A stretch of 64,000 nucleotides of DNA from Luteolibacter sp. LG18 (GTDB taxonomy: Bacteria; Verrucomicrobiota; Verrucomicrobiia; Verrucomicrobiales; Akkermansiaceae): NCBI RefSeq assembly GCF_036322585.1, contig NZ_AP024600.1, forward strand, positions 3,162,001 through 3,226,000. Reading direction: 5' to 3'. Under the pieces are notes generated by a model that was given only the letters and a program-made list of their open reading frames with translations, searched no databases and was not told the DNA's origin. Numbering within the stretch: the stretch's first letter is position 1; every line of letters begins with the position of its first letter. This document shows positions 8,592-16,373 of this stretch, in pieces. A program made the position numbers and the translations under genes.

Positions 8592-10082
8592 TCACTCCAC
8601 CGTCCGCACCGCTTCCAACAACGGCATCCTCACCGACCAGAAATCCACCTCCACATCGAGTCCGTTCGCCATCACCGCGAACACCCGCTGCCGCCCGTCC
8701 GGCATCTGCAGGAAACCCACCTCCGTCTTCACTCCCGACATCGCCCCGCGCTTCGACCGCATCGGGCCGTTGCCCGTCAGACTCTTCACGAACCGCTCGC
8801 CCGTCGCCGCGCGCGATGCCGCCCAGTTCACTCGCGCCAGATCCACCGGCCGGATCATCGTCGCCCGCGCCAGGCCGTTTCCATCCACCATCCGCAGCGC
8901 CTCGAACGCGACGCCCGCCTCCTCCCAATACCGGCGCACCACCTTCGCCGGATCCTCCCGCTTCAGGTTGCCCATCGTCAGAAACAGCGCCTGCGATTCC
9001 AGATTGTCGCTCACCCGGTGCAGGTGATCCACGATCTCCGGCAACGCCGCCGATGCATGCCGCGCCAATTCCATCCGTGTCTCCGCGCGACGCGATGCTC
9101 CGCCCGAAATCTTCACCCCCGCCTTCACCAGGCGAGCCCGCAGCACCTCTTCGGCATACCCCGGCGGATCCGGCATCGCCGCTCCCACCGCGAACCCGTT
9201 TTCCCCCAGCGGCACCGTTCCGCGCAGGGAAACCACCCGACCCCGCGGCTCGGAAAACACCGTCACCTGGTCACCGCTGCCCGCCGGACCCGTCGTCACC
9301 GTGTTGTCCCACCAGATGCCCTTCAACGCCGGATTCGATCCCGTCAGCTTCGCCGGACCTCCCTCTTTCCCCGCCGCGTCAAAGGCGATCACCAGCCGGT
9401 TGTGATCCACGTTCACCCCGAAAAGCCCCGCGCCATACGCATTCCCGATGTCGCCCCAGTTCCAGTGCTCGCTCACCGGCTCCGCCGAAAACACCCGCGT
9501 GTTCACCACGATCCCGCCGTTGATCTTCTTCACCCCCTTCGCCACCACCGCATCCGCCATCGCCTCCAGATCCTCGCGCGATAGCGTCGGATCGCCCGAA
9601 CCCACCAGCTCCAGATCTCCGTCCAGCACGCCTGCCGCATCCGGCTTCGCGTTCGCCGTCAGCGTCGTCTCGAAACGAAACTCCGGCCCCAGCAGCGCGA
9701 ACGCCGCCCCCGTCGTCACCGTCTTCATCGCCGAGGCCGGACACAGCGCCGTTTCCGCCAGCGGCGAGGCATAAACCGTCTGCCCTTTCTCATCCAGCAC
9801 GCACAGCGCCACCAGCGCCCCCTTCAGCTCCGGCCGCACCGACCACTCACGGAACGCCTTCGCCAATCCGCTCTCCTCCATCTCCTTCTTCTCCACCGCC
9901 GGCGGAGCCGAAACCACACGCGTCACCTCCTTCACCTCCCGGACCACCACCGGCGCGGGCGTCGAAACCACCGGCTCCTTTCCGGACTCCCGCCACCACA
10001 GCACCGCGAACGCCCCGGCGGTGAGCCAACCGGTCACCGTCCACAGCCGCCGCCATCCCTTCGATCGTCGTTCGTTCGCCAC
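8592..10082 (-). CDS. dacB: D-alanyl-D-alanine carboxypeptidase/endopeptidase (PBP4, peptidase S13)
   Basis: 496 residues: one N-terminal membrane anchor (about 13-30), a Pro/Val/Glu-rich linker, then a periplasmic S13 domain. These enzymes trim or cut peptide cross-links in peptidoglycan. Active-site motifs: Ser117-Ala-Met-Lys120 ('PASAMKTVTTG') and Ser358-Asp-Asn360 ('RVSDNLESQ'). The third motif, usually KTG, reads Lys444-Arg-Gly446 in 'RSKRGAMSGVKTEVGF', an unusual substitution in the strand that positions the substrate. The family insert between motifs is present ('DLELVGSGDPTLS'). It stands alone on the minus strand between the lysis cassette and a protease-like gene. Confidence 0.88.
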   Translation of the reverse strand: MANERRSKGWRRLWTVTGWLTAGAFAVLWWRESGKEPVVSTPAPVVVREVKEVTRVVSAPPAVEKKEMEESGLAKAFREWSVRPELKGALVALCVLDEKGQTVYASPLAETALCPASAMKTVTTGAAFALLGPEFRFETTLTANAKPDAAGVLDGDLELVGSGDPTLSREDLEAMADAVVAKGVKKINGGIVVNTRVFSAEPVSEHWNWGDIGNAYGAGLFGVNVDHNRLVIAFDAAGKEGGPAKLTGSNPALKGIWWDNTVTTGPAGSGDQVTVFSEPRGRVVSLRGTVPLGENGFAVGAAMPDPPGYAEEVLRARLVKAGVKISGGASRRAETRMELARHASAALPEIVDHLHRVSDNLESQALFLTMGNLKREDPAKVVRRYWEEAGVAFEALRMVDGNGLARATMIRPVDLARVNWAASRAATGERFVKSLTGNGPMRSKRGAMSGVKTEVGFLQMPDGRQRVFAVMANGLDVEVDFWSVRMPLLEAVRTVE

Positions 10083-10129
10083 CCTGCGACCCTAATGCCG
10101 CCTCGGCCCCGCCTGAAAGCCCGAACCTC

Positions 10130-10867
10130 TCACTCCATGTCCTTGCACATCGCCACCACCATCTTCACGTGGCGCAGGTAGTTCACCTCGCTTGCCTCGT
10201 TGTCGAAATTCATCCCATACGGCCAGAAATGCATCCGGTCCGCGTGCAGCACCGCGTCCGGCCCGTCGAACTCCTTCAACTGGGCCAGCCCGTGCTTCCC
10301 GGTCCACAGCCCGTCCTTGATGTTCTTCTGCCAGTTCCCGTTCGTCCCGATCCCCAGCGTGTGGCCCATCTCATGCAGCGTCACGCGGAAGCCGATCTGG
10401 CCGCCGAAATTGATCCAGCCACTGATGTTCCCATCCGCCGTCGGCGTGCCCGGGCTGTTGTTCGCCGTCAGCGCCTTCTTGAAGTCCGAGTGCGCGTTGT
10501 AAAACGCCACCGCCTTCTCCATCGATTCCACGATCCGCTTGCGGCGGTCCTCCGGCCAATTCTCGGAGCCTCCGGAGAGCTTGTAGGTGATATGCCCCTG
10601 CTGGGCCGCCTCCTTCGTGGGTGCCACCGCCGCCTCCGGCTGCTTCGCCAGCTCCTCCAAATAGCTCCGGTCCTTGTCGCTCAGCCGATCCAGCGGGATG
10701 TCCACCGATCGACCCTCCGGGCGGCGAACCGTCACCGTCGCCTTGTCCGATCGCAGAAACACGCCCTCCAGGGTCTTGCCGTCCTTGGACGTCCACACGC
10801 GCGATTCCGGTGCCGCCTGGAGCGCGGTGAAACAGATCGACAGGACTAGGAGGGCGCGAAATTTCAT
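10130..10867 (-). CDS. Exported SHD1-domain protein with metalloprotease-like HEMGH motif
   Basis: 245 residues from the ATG at 10867, which starts a good signal peptide ('MKFRALLVLSICFTALQA'). An SHD1-like domain follows (about 22-65, 'RVWTSKDGKTLEGVFL' and 'IPLDRLSDKDRSYLEEL'), common in Verrucomicrobia and Planctomycetes. The C-terminal half holds 'HEMGHTLGIGTN', an HExxHxxG zinc site without the usual third His at the next position; His or Asp further on may complete it. A secreted peptidase role is plausible but unproven; it could also be a non-enzymatic zinc-binding relative. An in-frame ATG at 10891 would place residues before the signal and is less likely. Confidence 0.75.
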   Translation of the reverse strand: MKFRALLVLSICFTALQAAPESRVWTSKDGKTLEGVFLRSDKATVTVRRPEGRSVDIPLDRLSDKDRSYLEELAKQPEAAVAPTKEAAQQGHITYKLSGGSENWPEDRRKRIVESMEKAVAFYNAHSDFKKALTANNSPGTPTADGNISGWINFGGQIGFRVTLHEMGHTLGIGTNGNWQKNIKDGLWTGKHGLAQLKEFDGPDAVLHADRMHFWPYGMNFDNEASEVNYLRHVKMVVAMCKDME

Positions 10868-11160
10868 GCGGCGGGAGGGTTCAGCGAACATATCCCCGTT
10901 TTTTACCTCCGCTTGTATCCGAGCGCCCCAGTCCGGTAGGATTCCGACATCCGGCGCGCCTACGGAGTTACGTCAACGTGATCACGTACTATCCTTGTGG
11001 CCGAAAATGTGGCAGTCTTCACTTGTCAGCGCGAGGTTCCCCCCCACCGGACGCCGGCCTTCTCCCCCCGGAAGACAACCACTCCCCCCGACCAGTTTTG
11101 ATCGGCGGATGCCGGAATCCCCCCGTTCCGGCATCCGCCGATTGCGTTTCCGGCCGCGGG
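10868..11160. other. Intergenic region with a 12-bp palindrome and a hairpin
   Basis: No gene seen. It holds the perfect palindrome ACGTGATCACGT at 10976-10987, a possible operator upstream of the minus-strand metalloprotease-like gene, and the strong hairpin described separately at 11101-11142. Confidence 0.5.
11101..11142 (-). terminator. 17-bp perfect hairpin downstream of the lipocalin gene
   Basis: Arms ATCGGCGGATGCCGGAA and TTCCGGCATCCGCCGAT are perfectly complementary around an 8-nt loop, 18 bp past the lipocalin stop. No strong T-run follows on the minus strand, so it may terminate weakly or simply protect the transcript end. Confidence 0.6.
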
Positions 11161-11739
11161 TCAGTTTCCGATCCGGGTGTGCGCGTCGATCACCAGCCGC
11201 CCGGGGTCGAATCCCTGCTCACGCGCCACCTTCTTCATCCGCGCGAACTCGGCTTTCGAAAGGGAAGGCGAGCGCGAAAGGAACCACAGCGTGCGCCGGT
11301 CCGGTGTCCCCACGATCGCATGCCGGTAGTCCGGCGTCAGGTCGATCACCCAGTAGTTCCCCTCCTTCGGCACCGGAATCGCCGCCGCATACCAGGTCTT
11401 CGCGAACCGCACCTTCAGCCGGCTGTTCGTGCCATCCACCGGTACCGCGCTGCCTTCCACCGAGCGCTTCGAACCGTCCGCGCGGATGCACGTGTTCAGC
11501 ACCGTGATCGATCCATCGGCATTCAGCGAATACTCCGCCGCCGCGCTCGCGCAGTCCTTCTGGAGCCACTGCGGATACCGCGCCACCTCGTACCACTTGC
11601 CCGCGTAGCGTTTCACATCCACCTGTGCCGCCGTCTTGAGTTGCGGCCTGTCCATCTTCGGCGCCGGATCGGCGGGCACCATGCAGGCGTTGAGAAGCAG
11701 CACGGAGGCCAGCGCGGAAAATGTTAGGATTGGTCTCAT
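11161..11739 (-). CDS. blc: Outer-membrane lipoprotein lipocalin (Blc-type)
   Basis: 192 residues. A lipoprotein signal with lipobox 'LLNAC' gives lipidation at Cys19. The lipocalin barrel follows: the family G-x-W motif in 'YAGKWYEVARYPQWLQKDC', 'YSLNADGSITVLNTC', 'GTNSRLKVRF' and the end 'FLSRSP' with the C-terminal helix. Bacterial Blc binds fatty acids or lysophospholipids at the outer membrane and is linked to membrane stress. The ATG at 11739 is fixed by the signal peptide; the longer frame upstream is not protein-like. It overlaps nothing and lies 113 bp from the next gene on the same strand. Confidence 0.92.
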   Translation of the reverse strand: MRPILTFSALASVLLLNACMVPADPAPKMDRPQLKTAAQVDVKRYAGKWYEVARYPQWLQKDCASAAAEYSLNADGSITVLNTCIRADGSKRSVEGSAVPVDGTNSRLKVRFAKTWYAAAIPVPKEGNYWVIDLTPDYRHAIVGTPDRRTLWFLSRSPSLSKAEFARMKKVAREQGFDPGRLVIDAHTRIGN

Positions 11740-11852
11740 GGAAAACGATAACTCGGATCCACCGATCGCAACCGTGATTTCACCCAGCCCGTTCTTCGTG
11801 GCCGCGTTCGGGAGAACGTGGGCGGGGAGGATGCGCACCTCTCCCATCGGCT

Positions 11853-12344
11853 TCACTTCCCAGCCAGGCCCCGGATGAACTCCGCCGGAATAAACCCGGG
11901 CGAATCGGTGAACTCCGGTGCCAGTTGGGTCCCGACGACGATTCCCGGCGCGTCCTCGTCCAGATCGGCGGCGAGATTCCGTGCCGCGGCCTTCAGCGGA
12001 CGGAGTGTCATCTCCGGCACGGCTGACAACAGTTCGCCGGGGCTCATCGAAAGTTCCCGCGCCTGGGACCACGCCGCCCAGAGGAACTCGGTGTCCGTGC
12101 CCTTCGCTCCCGGAAGGCACAAGCGTTTCAGATCATCGAAGGACGGGGCTTCCTTTTCCAATTCGACAAGCGTGTAGCCCTTCTTCGCGAGGATGCCATC
12201 GACCGTCTCCAAGGGACTATCGGTGTTCTCCACGATGAAGCCTCCGCCGCCGACCTCGATCCAGGCCGAGTCATCGGAGTAGAACCACACCACCGCCTCT
12301 TGGCCTGCCGCGTTCCGATAGGTGCCTTTGCGCTTCGTTGCCAT
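11853..12344 (-). CDS. Hypothetical protein (163 aa)
   Basis: A soluble acidic protein with no signal peptide and no family that I recognise. The N-terminal half looks like a small beta domain ('GQEAVVWFYSDDSAWIEVGG'), the C-terminal half is helical ('PLKAAARNLAADLDEDAPG'). The start 'MATKRKGTYRNAAG' is clean. It lies upstream of the lipocalin gene on the same strand, and the two may be co-transcribed. Confidence 0.7.
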   Translation of the reverse strand: MATKRKGTYRNAAGQEAVVWFYSDDSAWIEVGGGGFIVENTDSPLETVDGILAKKGYTLVELEKEAPSFDDLKRLCLPGAKGTDTEFLWAAWSQARELSMSPGELLSAVPEMTLRPLKAAARNLAADLDEDAPGIVVGTQLAPEFTDSPGFIPAEFIRGLAGK

Positions 12345-12523
12345 TTGAAAAGTCTGGGCGGAGACCTCACCCCTTCACCTGTCGGAGCGCTTCGCTGGAT
12401 TTGCCACCCGCCGGCGTCATGTCGATGAAGCCGACGCCATCGTTTACTGGCTCGCCGGCCCCGAGTCCAGCCACTCAAGGGCGATCTCCCACTAGCTCGC
12501 CGATCGTGTTGCTCCAGCATGCC

Positions 12524-12668
12524 CTGACCTTTACCCACATCCGCGGTCGCACGCTGCGTAGCCGCGCTCGGGAGAGCGTGGGTTGGGTAGGTTCACGATC
12601 TCCCTCGCAGGACCAGTCCTCATCCGATCTACGCCTGTTTCCAAGCCCGGTAGGGCGACGGGCCACCG
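12524..12668 (-). repeat. Half copy of the 450-bp MITE-like element
   Basis: This segment is the near-identical reverse complement of the right end of the element at 32430-32879. It starts at a slightly altered terminal repeat (CTGACCTTTACCCACATC) and runs through 'TGTTTCCAAGCCCGGTAGG'. The other end is absent, so it is a truncated copy. Confidence 0.8.
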
Positions 12669-12669
12669 G

Positions 12670-12812
12670 TGCTCGGGCAATCCTACGGCACGGACTACCA
12701 ATCCACCACCACCGCCGGGGCGGCTGCTTGCTACAGGCCGGAGCTCGCCGCGGGCGCCTACCGGGTCCAGGCGATGTGGAATGGCGGGCGGACCGCGGCC
12801 CCGCCACGCGAT
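12670..12812 (+). pseudogene. Fragment of a golvesin/Xly-type carbohydrate-binding domain
   Basis: One plus-strand frame reads 'SYGTDYQSTTTAGAAACYRP', 'ELAAGAYRVQAMWNGG' and 'RTAAPPRDV'. This resembles the pattern of golvesin/Xly CBD-like domains, in which 'Y.P.LPAAG.Y.VY.WW..G..RA..VP' is typical. No start, no signal peptide and no continuation are visible, so it is probably a gene remnant. Confidence 0.35.
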
Positions 12813-12951
12813 GTAGCTGAAAGCTCCGCTTTCAGAATGTAGGGGGAAGCTCCGCTTTCCCTCTTCGCGGGGTGGGCGTCGCTTGGCCTGACCACTCCCG
12901 CCAACGGAGCTGGCGGAGACAATCCGAAAGCGGAGCTTCCGGCTACATTCT
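12811..12951. repeat. Inverted repeat with AAGCTCCGCTTTC arms
   Basis: The left arm (12811-12835, ATGTAGCTGAAAGCTCCGC and on) and right arm (12924-12950) are inverted copies, both carrying ATGTAGC next to GGAAGCTCCGCTTTC-type sequence. A further arm copy lies at 12837-12863. The layout is that of a REP-like palindromic element. Confidence 0.7.
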
Positions 12952-12961
12952 CCACCCCGGA

Positions 12962-12999
12962 AACGAAAACACCCGCGGACCTCTCGGCCGGCGGGTGTT
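12962..12999 (-). terminator. Intrinsic terminator of the beta-helix gene
   Basis: On the minus strand a GC-rich stem (arms AACACCCGC and GCGGGTGTT) is followed by TTTTCGTTT, 24 bp after the stop of the beta-helix gene. Confidence 0.8.
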
Positions 13000-13022
13000 C
13001 GGGAATGAGTGGGGCGAAACGC

Positions 13023-13796
13023 TTACTTCGCCAGCAGGTAGGAGGTCGGCGTGCCGTCCGGGCTGTTGCCGAAGACGCGGTTGCTGCGGTAGGAGTCGAT
13101 CACGCCCTTGGTGCCGCCGGAACCAAGGCGCTGCAGGCCATCGGCGGTGTTCTGGGAGATGGTGCAATCGTTGATGGTGGAGGTGGAGCGGGAACCCACG
13201 GACAGGCCCACCGCGCAGCCCTGGATGCGGGTGCTCTCGATGGTGGACTCGGTGTTCACCGTGCCGGTCGGCGCGAAGCTGACGCCGGCGGTGGTGCACT
13301 CCTGGATGATGCACTTGTTGATGAAGACCTGGGTGCCGCCCGAGGCGGTGGAGACTTCCTGGATGCCGGTGGCGAAGCGCTCGATGCGGCAGTTCTCGAC
13401 GTAAACCGCGCCGGCGCAGATGATCTTGATGCCCGCGAGGCCGGTGCCGGCGCCGGAGAGCTGGAGGTTGCGCAGGATCACCACGTCGTCCACGCCGGCG
13501 TTGATGATGATGCCGTTGACGCCGGCCGCGAGGATGTTGCCTTCGACGCCACCGCCATCGATGGTGATGGACTTGGTGATCGTCACCGCGCCGAAGCCGC
13601 CGGGATCGAGCACGTTGATGGTGCCCTTGGCGGCAGTCTTGCTGATGGCGCCGGCGAAGGTCTTGCCGGGAGCGGTGCGGCTGCACGGGTTCGCGTCGTC
13701 ACCCACGCCGGAGACCCAGGTGCGGGTCGCCTGCGCCGAGGCGGTGTGGGCGAGGAGGAGGAAGGCGGAACCGAGGATGGGGATCAGTTTCTTCAT
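13023..13796 (-). CDS. Exported right-handed parallel beta-helix protein
   Basis: 257 residues with a signal peptide ('MKKLIPILGSAFLLLAHTASA'). It begins 'RTWVSGVGDDANPCSRTAPG' and continues with beta-helix coils ('ITKSITIDGGG', 'VVILRNLQLSGAGTG', 'VYVENCRIERFATGIQ', 'VFINKCIIQECTTAGV'). This is a well-known group of secreted parallel beta-helix proteins whose function has not been assigned; pectate-lyase-like folds are related, but no lyase active site is evident. A terminator follows directly. The gene is monocistronic. Confidence 0.85.
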   Translation of the reverse strand: MKKLIPILGSAFLLLAHTASAQATRTWVSGVGDDANPCSRTAPGKTFAGAISKTAAKGTINVLDPGGFGAVTITKSITIDGGGVEGNILAAGVNGIIINAGVDDVVILRNLQLSGAGTGLAGIKIICAGAVYVENCRIERFATGIQEVSTASGGTQVFINKCIIQECTTAGVSFAPTGTVNTESTIESTRIQGCAVGLSVGSRSTSTINDCTISQNTADGLQRLGSGGTKGVIDSYRSNRVFGNSPDGTPTSYLLAK

Positions 13797-13897
13797 GGGG
13801 ATAGGGCCCCAATCGAGCAGAACCCCGGCCCGCTGAACAGCGACAATCCTGTTAGAAAGGTGGCCCTTTCCTCACCGATGAGGGGGAGCCAAGGTAG

Positions 13898-13916
13898 CAC
13901 AAGTTTTCAACTTGTG
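13898..13916. repeat. CACAAG hairpin (short palindromic repeat)
   Basis: CACAAGTT-TTC-AACTTGTG, a perfect 8-bp stem preceded by GTAG. A related hairpin preceded by the same GTAGCACAAG string occurs at 37315-37340 (on the opposite strand), so it is a dispersed family. Confidence 0.6.
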
Positions 13917-14069
13917 AGTGGGTGGACGTCCCACCATTCGTGCACATCCAGTCCGCCTGAATGACCTCTCATAGGCACACCGGACCTGCACGGGTGTTCG
14001 CGGATCGTCCCACGCGCGAGTTTGGAAACTCACGCGACTTCGCCTGCGGCGGAACATGGGACACGAGGG

Positions 14070-14156
14070 AAAAAAGAAGCGGCCCGGCCGATTATCCTTA
14101 GGAAAAACCCAAAAACCTGAAGGATTGTCAGCCGGACCGCCTTGTCGTGTCGCGAC
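14070..14156 (-). terminator. Long bipartite hairpin with T-run, copy 1
   Basis: On the minus strand a two-part stem (outer arms around 14079-14091 and 14128-14140, inner ATCCTT/AAGGAT) with a loop of TTTTTGGGTTTTT is followed by CTTCTTTTTTC. It has the form of a Rho-independent terminator and is about 85% identical to copy 2 at 14345-14433. The outer stem keeps pairing by a G-C to A-T exchange between copies. Confidence 0.65.
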
Positions 14157-14217
14157 GCCGGGTGAACTACGTGGAGCTAGCCGGTCTGTCCAGACTTTTG
14201 TGAGGTTTTTTTCGCGG

Positions 14218-14340
14218 AGGTAGGGTCATCTCGCCGAGATGACCGGGCGGTGGACGTCGTTCGCGGGGTGGACGCCGCCCCCATGAACGAAGGGATGGGA
14301 CGCGCCGGTGGCAGCGGAGGGGGCCTCACGACCCGGTCCT
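14218..14340 (-). repeat. Element A, incomplete copy lacking one end hairpin
   Basis: It starts with AGGTAGGGTCATCTCG and matches the ~145-bp element in minus orientation, but at the other end the GC-rich hairpin is missing: the text runs from ACCCGGTC straight to CTACCCC. About 17 nt that form the hairpin arm and loop have been lost. Confidence 0.85.
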
Positions 14341-14344
14341 ACCC

Positions 14345-14433
14345 CAAAAAAAAGAAGCGGCCCGACCGATGATCCACAGGAAAAACCCAAAAACCTGGAG
14401 GACCTTCAGTCGGACCGCCTTGTGTGTCGCGAC
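14345..14433 (-). terminator. Long bipartite hairpin with T-run, copy 2
   Basis: Same structure as copy 1: outer arms at 14357-14369 and 14406-14418, an identical T5-GGG-T5 loop, and a minus-strand tail CTTCTTTTTTTT. It lies downstream of the DUF3472 gene beyond that gene's own terminator. An incomplete element A sits between the two copies. Confidence 0.65.
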
Positions 14434-14511
14434 AGGGGAAGATACGCAGCAAACGGCGGCGTCTATCGAAAAGTTTTCGCGGTCGGTTTCGTCACACGGT
14501 TTCGGCTTTTT

Positions 14512-14552
14512 CAGAAACGAAAACGGGCGGAGGACCCTCGCCCTCCGCCCGT
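14512..14552 (-). terminator. Intrinsic terminator of the DUF3472 gene
   Basis: On the minus strand, arms ACGGGCGGAGG and CCTCCGCCCGT are followed by TTTTCGTTTC, about 31 bp after the stop. The tail is the same as that of the terminator at 12962. Confidence 0.85.
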
Positions 14553-14583
14553 CGCTGGAAATGTCTGGGTGCCAATACCCGGC

Positions 14584-16014
14584 TCAGCTCCCGAGATCCG
14601 CGCCCTCGAGCTTCTTGAAGTCGATCACCGGCTTCTTGGCCGGGGTGGACTCGCGGGTGAACTTCTGGTCCGGCTTCACGTTCTCGGCGAAGAAGCCGCC
14701 ATTCCGCATGAAGAACTGCTGGCCCTTCGCGCCGCCGGCGTAGTCCATGCGGAACAGGCTGCGGCCGATCGGATCGGTGGTGAAGCGGGCGACCGTCGAT
14801 TCGTGCCACTCGCCCTTCACGTCGCAGGACCATTGGTTGCCGTAGAGCGCGCCGCGGGACAGATACCCCTGGCGGTCGGCGAAGTTCTCCAGGAACGAGT
14901 GCGCGCCGGTGAGGTGCTTGTCGGTCTTCGGGCGCTTGAAGCTGGCGATAAGCTGCCAGTTGTTCTTCTCCGGGACGAAGAACCACGCGGTGTAGACCGT
15001 GGAGCCCTTGCCATCCGGGTGCACGCGGTTGAGGAAGCGGTAGGTGTTGCCCGCCTTCCACGGATACAGCCAGTAGCTCTGGCCGCCGGATCCCTCGCCG
15101 CCGAACTCGCCGCCGTGGACGCCCTCGCCCTTTTTCAAGAGCGTGATCTTCTGGTCCTCCGGGATCTCGCCCGGACGGTCGGTCTTGAAGGGGCTCCACA
15201 CCGAGAACAGCACGCGGCGCTCGTTCTCACCGTTCACCTGCATGCCGAAGTAGCCCTCGCCGAAGCCGTTCGACATGAAATAGGAGCCGACCGGATCGCT
15301 GCCCACCGGCACCGTGACCTCGTTGTAGAACCACTCCGTCGGCTCGCCCTTCGGGAGCTCGTAGCCGAGGTGGATCGAGGGACCGCGGCGGCCCCAGTAG
15401 AAATTGTTGTCCTTGTTGTCCTTCACGTAGTTCAGGACCACGGCGGCGGCGTCCTTGCCGGTGGGGGTGACCTCCAGCGCCTCGATGTCGGCGAAGACCT
15501 CGCCGGTTTTCTTCAGCCCCTGCAGGTCCACCTTCACGTAGCCGGGAGCCTTCATCACCACCTTGCCCAGCGGCACATCGGCGGTTTCCGCGCCCTTCAG
15601 GTCCTTCTCCACGGCCTTGCCCGCCAGGGTGGCGCGGATCCGGGACTCGCCCTGCGGCACCTTCGCCCGCAGCGCGATGTTGAGCTCGGCGGCGCGGTCG
15701 ACCCGGAAATAGACCGAGGTGACGTTGTCCGGGCTGTTCCAGCGGTCATTGCGGCCGCCCCGTTTCGCGGCATCCGCGGAGGTGGCGGTGAGGTAGGAAT
15801 TCCCGCCCATCGGGACATCCCAAGTCTTCGGCGCGTCCTGCGCCCGCGCGGGCACCAGGGACAAGGCGCTGAGCATCAGGGCGGCGGTCCAACCCAGACG
15901 GGTGGACACGGCGGAGCGGGGGACTCGGTGGAAAGACCCAGAGGCGGTCTCCACCGGCAAGCGGCTGGACAAAAACATCGCCACGAAACGTCGCAGACGC
16001 CGCGGTTTTTTCAA
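14584..16014 (-). CDS. Exported DUF5077/DUF3472 protein
   Basis: 476 residues from the first ATG; the true start is uncertain. The signal sequence is 'TRLGWTAALMLSALSLVPARA', about 38 residues in, so an internal start is likely (Met13 at 15978 or a GTG at 15909). A DUF5077-type domain (about 63-175, 'MGGNSYLTATSADAAKRGG') precedes a DUF3472 domain ('FYNEVTVPVGSDPVGSYFMS' and 'HPDGKGSTVYTAWFF'). DUF3472 proteins are secreted or surface proteins of Bacteroidetes and Verrucomicrobia, often near carbohydrate-active genes; the molecular role is unknown. Confidence 0.85.
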   Translation of the reverse strand: MKKPRRLRRFVAMFLSSRLPVETASGSFHRVPRSAVSTRLGWTAALMLSALSLVPARAQDAPKTWDVPMGGNSYLTATSADAAKRGGRNDRWNSPDNVTSVYFRVDRAAELNIALRAKVPQGESRIRATLAGKAVEKDLKGAETADVPLGKVVMKAPGYVKVDLQGLKKTGEVFADIEALEVTPTGKDAAAVVLNYVKDNKDNNFYWGRRGPSIHLGYELPKGEPTEWFYNEVTVPVGSDPVGSYFMSNGFGEGYFGMQVNGENERRVLFSVWSPFKTDRPGEIPEDQKITLLKKGEGVHGGEFGGEGSGGQSYWLYPWKAGNTYRFLNRVHPDGKGSTVYTAWFFVPEKNNWQLIASFKRPKTDKHLTGAHSFLENFADRQGYLSRGALYGNQWSCDVKGEWHESTVARFTTDPIGRSLFRMDYAGGAKGQQFFMRNGGFFAENVKPDQKFTRESTPAKKPVIDFKKLEGADLGS

Positions 16015-16089
16015 GAAAACCCCGGAGCGGTTGGCTGGAGCAACCGGTTGCCTGGCGTTCCGGAACTGTTCTGGGGCGGGCGAGGGCTA

Positions 16090-16282
16090 TTTGGAGTGCG
16101 GCGAGCGATCGCCGCTTTGGGTGGAGGCGAGTCATCGCCGGAAAGAGAATCTGCGTTTGCGAACCAGCTCCCACGTTTCAAGGCAGCCTCGACCTTGGCT
16201 CAATTCTTCATTTCATCCTCCACGTCGATTCCCGTCGATTCTCTCCGGCACCGAAAGCGGCGATCGCTCGCCGCACTCCAAA
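16090..16282. repeat. Palindromic element C, intact copy
   Basis: Arms TTTGGAGTGCGGCGAGCGAT at the left and the inverse ending CACTCCAAA at the right, both with an internal GCGATCGC core, enclose about 110 bp. A second copy at 32411-33058 is split by an insertion. The element lies between the divergent DUF3472 and hipB genes. Confidence 0.85.
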
Positions 16283-16373
16283 AGGAAGAGGGCCGTCAAG
16301 AGCTTGTGTTCTCTTCTTTCGATGCGTCATGCTTTCGGAATAAGAGCTTTTATTTTAGCTTTTCCGGCGCTAT

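Larger units (their letters stand above)
12345..13022. other. Gene-free region of repeat and pseudogene fragments
   Basis: From left to right: about 170 bp with no recognisable content; a half copy of the 450-bp MITE-like element (12524-12668); a gene remnant (about 12670-12812); an inverted repeat built from 'AAGCTCCGCTTTC' units (12811-12951); and a terminator for the beta-helix gene. The region looks like an accumulation site for insertions. Confidence 0.7.
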
